Part shown: positions 5,740-8,696 of the stretch, one piece after another | Layout: the number at the start of each line of letters is the position of its first letter | How positions within the stretch are numbered: the stretch's first letter is position 1 | Source of the DNA: an uncultured Candidatus Melainabacteria bacterium | GTDB lineage: Bacteria > Cyanobacteriota > Vampirovibrionia > Gastranaerophilales > Gastranaerophilaceae | Direction: 5' to 3' | DNA: 8,696 bases | Assembly: GCA_937898445.1 (NCBI GenBank) | Contig: CALEJY010000054.1 | Span: forward strand, 1-8,696 | The notes under the pieces: generated by a model | What the model was told of the DNA's origin: nothing | Seen by the model: the letters and a program-made list of their open reading frames with translations, nothing else | Databases searched by the model: none | Position numbers and translations under genes: made by a program

Positions 5740-6791
5740 TGGAAAATCAAAAAATTGCAGTTGTAGCAATGAGTGGCGGAGTTGATAGTTCGGTTACTGC
5801 TTTATTATTGCAACAACAAGGATACAAGGTAATAGGTTTGACGGCAAAAATGCAGGAAACTCCGGCTGCAAATGCGGTTGTGCAGAATGCAAAAAGAGTT
5901 GCTGACAAATTAGGAATTGAATTAATCGTTTATAACACTTCTGACAAATTCAATGAAAAAGTTGTTGATTATTTTGTGAGTGCTTATAAAAACGGAAAAA
6001 CTCCAAACCCTTGTATCGTGTGCAATCAGTTTATAAAATGGGGAACTTTGTTTGATTATGCCACAGAAGTTTTGAATGCAGATGTATTTGCCACAGGACA
6101 TTACGCAGATATCAGGTGTGTTGACGGTGTTTATAAATTGTATCCGGCAAAAGATGAGCATAAGGATCAGTTGTATTTTCTATACAGATTAGGGCAGAAA
6201 CAGCTGTCTAAAACGATATTCCCATTATATCATTACGAAAAATCTCAGGTTAAACAGATAGCGATTGATTACAATTTGCCACCTAAGGATTCAAAAGAAA
6301 GTCAAGATATTTGTTTTATTCAAAAGCCTGAAACAACTAAGAGTTTTTTGATAAGTAAATTTGGAGCTAAAAAAGGTGATTTTATAGATGTTTTGACCGG
6401 CAAAAAATGGGGAGAACATCAAGGGTGTTATCAATATACAATTGGTCAAAGAAAAGGTATCGGAATTGCTGCACCGTACCCTTTATATGTAATTGATATT
6501 GATGCGCAAAAAAATATTGTTTATTTAGGTAGAGAAGAAGATAATTATAAAAAATCTCTAAAAATTGTTGATTTGAATTGGTCTTATCAACCGCAAAATA
6601 CTGAATTTGATGCGTGGGTAAAAATCAGATACAACATGCCACATAAAAAAGCGCATGTTAGTATTTGTAATGAAATTGCTGATATAGAGTTTTATGAACC
6701 CGTAAATTCTGTTACGAATGGGCAGTCTTGCGTTATTTATGATTTGGAAGACAAGCATTTAATCGGTGGCGGATTTATTGAAAGAAATTAA
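5739..6791 (+). CDS. mnmA: tRNA-specific 2-thiouridylase MnmA
   Basis: MnmA adenylates and then thiolates U34 at position 2 in tRNAs for Lys, Glu and Gln, using sulfur relayed from a cysteine desulfurase. The 350-residue protein has the PP-loop SGGVDSS (12-18) after the strand KIAVVAM, the GHYAD segment (120-124), the tRNA-contact region, and SQDICFI (188-194) with the second conserved Cys192. The first catalytic site reads NPCIVCN (90-96): Cys95 aligns with the nucleophile, and Cys92 occupies the position that is Asp in E. coli (NPDILCN). This makes it the C-x-x-C plus C form, a set of three cysteines compatible with an iron-sulfur cluster. The C-terminal beta-barrel includes YTIGQRKGIG and ends GGGFIERN. 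It is divergent from glmU, with a promoter predicting a leaderless mRNA. It is complete, near the usual 350-370 residues. Confidence 0.96.
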   Translation: MENQKIAVVAMSGGVDSSVTALLLQQQGYKVIGLTAKMQETPAANAVVQNAKRVADKLGIELIVYNTSDKFNEKVVDYFVSAYKNGKTPNPCIVCNQFIKWGTLFDYATEVLNADVFATGHYADIRCVDGVYKLYPAKDEHKDQLYFLYRLGQKQLSKTIFPLYHYEKSQVKQIAIDYNLPPKDSKESQDICFIQKPETTKSFLISKFGAKKGDFIDVLTGKKWGEHQGCYQYTIGQRKGIGIAAPYPLYVIDIDAQKNIVYLGREEDNYKKSLKIVDLNWSYQPQNTEFDAWVKIRYNMPHKKAHVSICNEIADIEFYEPVNSVTNGQSCVIYDLEDKHLIGGGFIERN

Positions 6792-6806
6792 AAAGTATTT
6801 ACTTTT
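6791..6806. other. AT-only-arm dyad after mnmA
   Basis: AAAAGTA (6791-6797) and TACTTTT (6800-6806) are inverse complements around TT, right at the mnmA stop codon, and are followed by AATTTTG. It could act as a weak terminator for mnmA or a regulatory site, because it contains the candidate hydG -35 hexamer. With only one G-C pair per stem it would be a poor intrinsic terminator. Confidence 0.35.
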
Positions 6807-6833
6807 AATTTTGTCAGGATTATCATGTAATTG
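6798..6833 (+). promoter_or_regulatory. Candidate hydG promoter
   Basis: A -35 hexamer TTTACT (6798-6803) and -10 TATCAT (6821-6826) are separated by 17 bp. The -35 and the spacing are the same as in the mnmA promoter. The transcript would start near 6833 and carry about 18 bases of leader holding the purine-rich GGGAGAGG (6837-6844), a strong ribosome site six bases before ATG 6851. Read-through from mnmA is also possible. Confidence 0.5.
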
Positions 6834-6850
6834 ATAGGGAGAGGAAAATT

Positions 6851-8272
6851 ATGTATAATCCAAAATCACACAATGCCGAAGAATTTATTTCTCATCAAGA
6901 GATATTAGATAGTTTAAAGTACGCAGACGAAAATAAAAATAATGTAGAATTAATTGACAAAATTTTAGAAAAAGCTAAATTGGGCAAAGGTTTAACTCAT
7001 AGAGAAGCTTCTGTTCTTTTGGCTTGCGATATAGAAGATAAAAATCAAGAAATTTTTGAACTTGCTAAAAAGATTAAACAAGATTATTACGGAAACAGAA
7101 TTGTTTTGTTTGCGCCGTTGTATTTGTCAAATTATTGCGTAAACGGTTGTGTGTATTGTCCTTACCACGCCAAAAACAAACATATTCCACGTAAAAAATT
7201 GTCTCAAGAAGATATTGCACGTGAAGTTATGGCTTTGCAAGATATGGGACATAAAAGATTGGCGATTGAGGCTGGAGAAGATCCTGTTAACAACCCGATT
7301 GAATATATTTTGGATTCAATTAAAACAATTTATTCAATTAAACATAAAAATGGTTCAATTCGTCGTGTAAACGTTAATATTGCGGCTACAACTGTTGAAA
7401 ATTACAAAAAATTACACGATGCAGGAATTGGAACATATATTTTATTCCAAGAAACTTATAATAAAGAAAGTTATGAAACCCTTCACCCGACAGGACCTAA
7501 ACACAATTACAACTACCATACAGAAGCTATGGATAGAGCTATGGAAGGCGGAATTGATGATGTCGGATTAGGTGTTTTGTTTGGTTTGGAATCTTATAGA
7601 TATGAATTTGCAGGAATTTTGATGCACGCAGAACACTTAGAAGCAGCGTTTGGTGTTGGTCCGCATACAATAAGCGTTCCTCGTATAAGAAAAGCTGATG
7701 ATATTGATCCGGATGTTTTTGATAACGGAATTGATGATGATATTTTTGCGAAAATCGTTGCATGTATTAGAATTGCGGTTCCTTATACCGGCATGATTGT
7801 TTCTACAAGAGAAAGTGCTGATTGCAGAAAACGACTTTTGGAGCTTGGAATTTCTCAAGTTTCAGGTGGTTCTAAAACAAGTGTTGGCGGATATTTCCAA
7901 CCAATGCCTGAAAAAGAAGATTCAGCTCAGTTTGATGTTTCGGATAGACGACCATTGGATGTGGTTATCAAATGGCTTATGGAACTTGGTTATTTGCCTA
8001 GTTTTTGTACAGCTTGTTACAGAAACGGCAGAACCGGCGACAGATTTATGGAAATCTGTAAAGATAAGCAAATCCATAATTTCTGTCATCCGAATGCAAT
8101 TTTGACATTGAAAGAGTATTTGGAAGATTATGCTTCTCCTGAAACAAAAGCGGTTGGAGAAAAACTGATATCAAAAGAACAAAAAACTCTTGAATGTCCT
8201 GAATGTGTAAAACTTAAAGTCGCAGAAGATTTAGAAAAAATCGAACAAGGTGGCAGAGATTACAATTTCTAG
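6851..8272 (+). CDS. hydG: [FeFe]-hydrogenase maturase HydG (radical SAM tyrosine lyase)
   Basis: HydG cleaves tyrosine with a radical SAM reaction, releasing p-cresol and producing the CO and cyanide ligands of the H-cluster as an iron-bound synthon. The 473-residue protein has the radical SAM triad C96-x3-C100-x2-C103 (CVNGCVYC), the motif AIEAGEDP (138-145), and the C-terminal auxiliary cluster C386-x2-C389-x22-C412, the spacing that separates HydG from ThiH and related tyrosine lyases. His272 in GPHTISVPR fits the histidine known to bind the labile fifth iron of that cluster. The end (RDYNF) matches the family's usual RDLYF-like end. An extra C449-x-x-C452 lies in the tail. ATG 6851 has a strong ribosome site, GGGAGAGG. 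The cell should carry hydA, hydE and hydF elsewhere, since none is in this window; hydG sits alone between mnmA and a prepilin gene. Confidence 0.96.
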   Translation: MYNPKSHNAEEFISHQEILDSLKYADENKNNVELIDKILEKAKLGKGLTHREASVLLACDIEDKNQEIFELAKKIKQDYYGNRIVLFAPLYLSNYCVNGCVYCPYHAKNKHIPRKKLSQEDIAREVMALQDMGHKRLAIEAGEDPVNNPIEYILDSIKTIYSIKHKNGSIRRVNVNIAATTVENYKKLHDAGIGTYILFQETYNKESYETLHPTGPKHNYNYHTEAMDRAMEGGIDDVGLGVLFGLESYRYEFAGILMHAEHLEAAFGVGPHTISVPRIRKADDIDPDVFDNGIDDDIFAKIVACIRIAVPYTGMIVSTRESADCRKRLLELGISQVSGGSKTSVGGYFQPMPEKEDSAQFDVSDRRPLDVVIKWLMELGYLPSFCTACYRNGRTGDRFMEICKDKQIHNFCHPNAILTLKEYLEDYASPETKAVGEKLISKEQKTLECPECVKLKVAEDLEKIEQGGRDYNF

Positions 8273-8338
8273 GTTGAAATAAGTTTTAAAATATGTTAAA
8301 ATAGATATGTATTATAGCATTACGGAGTTAAGTTATTT
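8273..8338 (+). promoter_or_regulatory. AT-rich gap with weak promoter signals before second prepilin gene
   Basis: This 66-bp gap has no hairpin terminator after hydG. TATTAT (8310-8315) could serve as a -10, with TTAAAA (8286-8291) as a poor -35 at 18 bp. GGAG (8324-8327) lies 11 bases before ATG 8339, a somewhat long but usable ribosome-site spacing. Expression by read-through from hydG remains possible. Confidence 0.3.
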
Positions 8339-8696
8339 ATGAGGATTAAATTCGAAAAATTTGGAGCCTTTACTCTTGCAGAGGTTTTGGTAACACTTGG
8401 TATCATTGGTGTGGTATCTGCTATGACAGTTCCAACATTAATGCAAAATTATCAACGTCAAAGTTATGTAACTCAATTGCATAAAGTTTATAATGAGGTT
8501 AGTCAGGTTTTTTTGAGAATAAAAAATGATAATAATGCGTTGACTTTATCAGAGGCAGGTTTTAATTCTCAAGCTACAGTGAATAGTTATTTAAGAACAT
8601 ATTTTAAAACAGTGAATACTTGTAGTAAACTTGAGCCTCCTTGTGTTCCAAATACAGAGTATAGGAATTTGAATGGCGGCTCTGTAGCAAGTGGAG
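8339..8696 (+). CDS. Type IV prepilin-like protein, 3' end outside window
   Basis: The first 119 codons are present and no stop is reached. The protein opens with a short basic leader, MRIKFEKFGA (1-10), then FTLAEVLVTLGIIGVVSAMT (11-30), the class III helix with Glu at +5. Cleavage would fall after Ala10, again Ala where Gly is usual. The mature part continues with NYQRQSYVTQLHKVYNEVSQVF, the amphipathic half of the pilin helix, and a variable region with Cys95 and Cys102. Its first 30 mature residues resemble the prepilin at 313-1038, but the DNA differs at many codon third positions, so they are old paralogues rather than a recent duplication. Its leader is of ordinary length, unlike that of the other gene. 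Likely a filament or pseudopilus subunit; the system is unknown. Confidence 0.85.
   Translation, partial: MRIKFEKFGAFTLAEVLVTLGIIGVVSAMTVPTLMQNYQRQSYVTQLHKVYNEVSQVFLRIKNDNNALTLSEAGFNSQATVNSYLRTYFKTVNTCSKLEPPCVPNTEYRNLNGGSVASG

Noticed and set aside
5769..5771. Internal ATG (residue 11) as the mnmA start
   Set aside because: It would remove the beta strand before the PP-loop SGGVDSS and has no ribosome site.
6811..6816. TTGTCA as the hydG -35 box
   Set aside because: It is a good -35 match, but no -10 lies 16-18 bp downstream; the position falls on the ribosome site. TTTACT with TATCAT fits better.
7149..8105. Alternative-frame and antisense open frames inside hydG
   Set aside because: The HydG frame carries all expected cysteine motifs; the others are low-complexity shadows of it.

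Overview
The window looks like a piece of an AT-rich, gut-associated bacterial chromosome. The best guess at lineage is Candidatus Gastranaerophilales (non-photosynthetic Melainabacteria/Vampirovibrionia). The guess rests on two prepilin-like genes that share the module AFTLAEVL(I/V)TLGIIGVV with Ala before the cleavage site, on AT-rich codon use, on an [FeFe]-hydrogenase maturase typical of fermenters, and on dispersed palindromic repeats of a kind I recall from gut metagenome assemblies. This is recognition from memory, not a search; other gut lineages with similar pilins are possible.

Layout. Positions 1-312 hold no clear gene but a cluster of palindromic and repeat-flanked elements. One reading frame runs through them without a stop into a type IV prepilin-like gene (313-1038). 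A 16-bp perfect hairpin with A and T tracts on both sides (1038-1077) ends that gene and also the opposing minus-strand unit. Reading leftwards from 5669, that unit is glmU (cell-wall precursor UDP-GlcNAc synthesis), a DHA2-type 14-helix MFS exporter one base downstream, and typA/bipA (ribosome-associated GTPase). The 107-bp gap before typA holds a 23-bp almost perfect palindrome that may be an operator.

A 69-bp divergent intergenic region separates glmU from mnmA (tRNA 2-thiouridylase, plus strand). The mnmA promoter hexamers place the transcription start at or next to the start codon, so its mRNA is probably leaderless. Downstream lies hydG (radical SAM tyrosine lyase making CO and cyanide for the H-cluster), with its own candidate promoter and a strong ribosome site. 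A second prepilin-like gene starts at 8339 and runs off the window.

The conserved genes are ordinary housekeeping functions (wall precursor synthesis, translation, tRNA modification, hydrogenase maturation) and do not form one pathway. I see no defence system, CRISPR array, transposase, rRNA or tRNA. The least ordinary material is the repeat cluster read in frame into the first prepilin gene, with a heptamer repeat inside its leader; the palindrome before typA; and the leaderless mnmA start. No wholly new biological system is visible.
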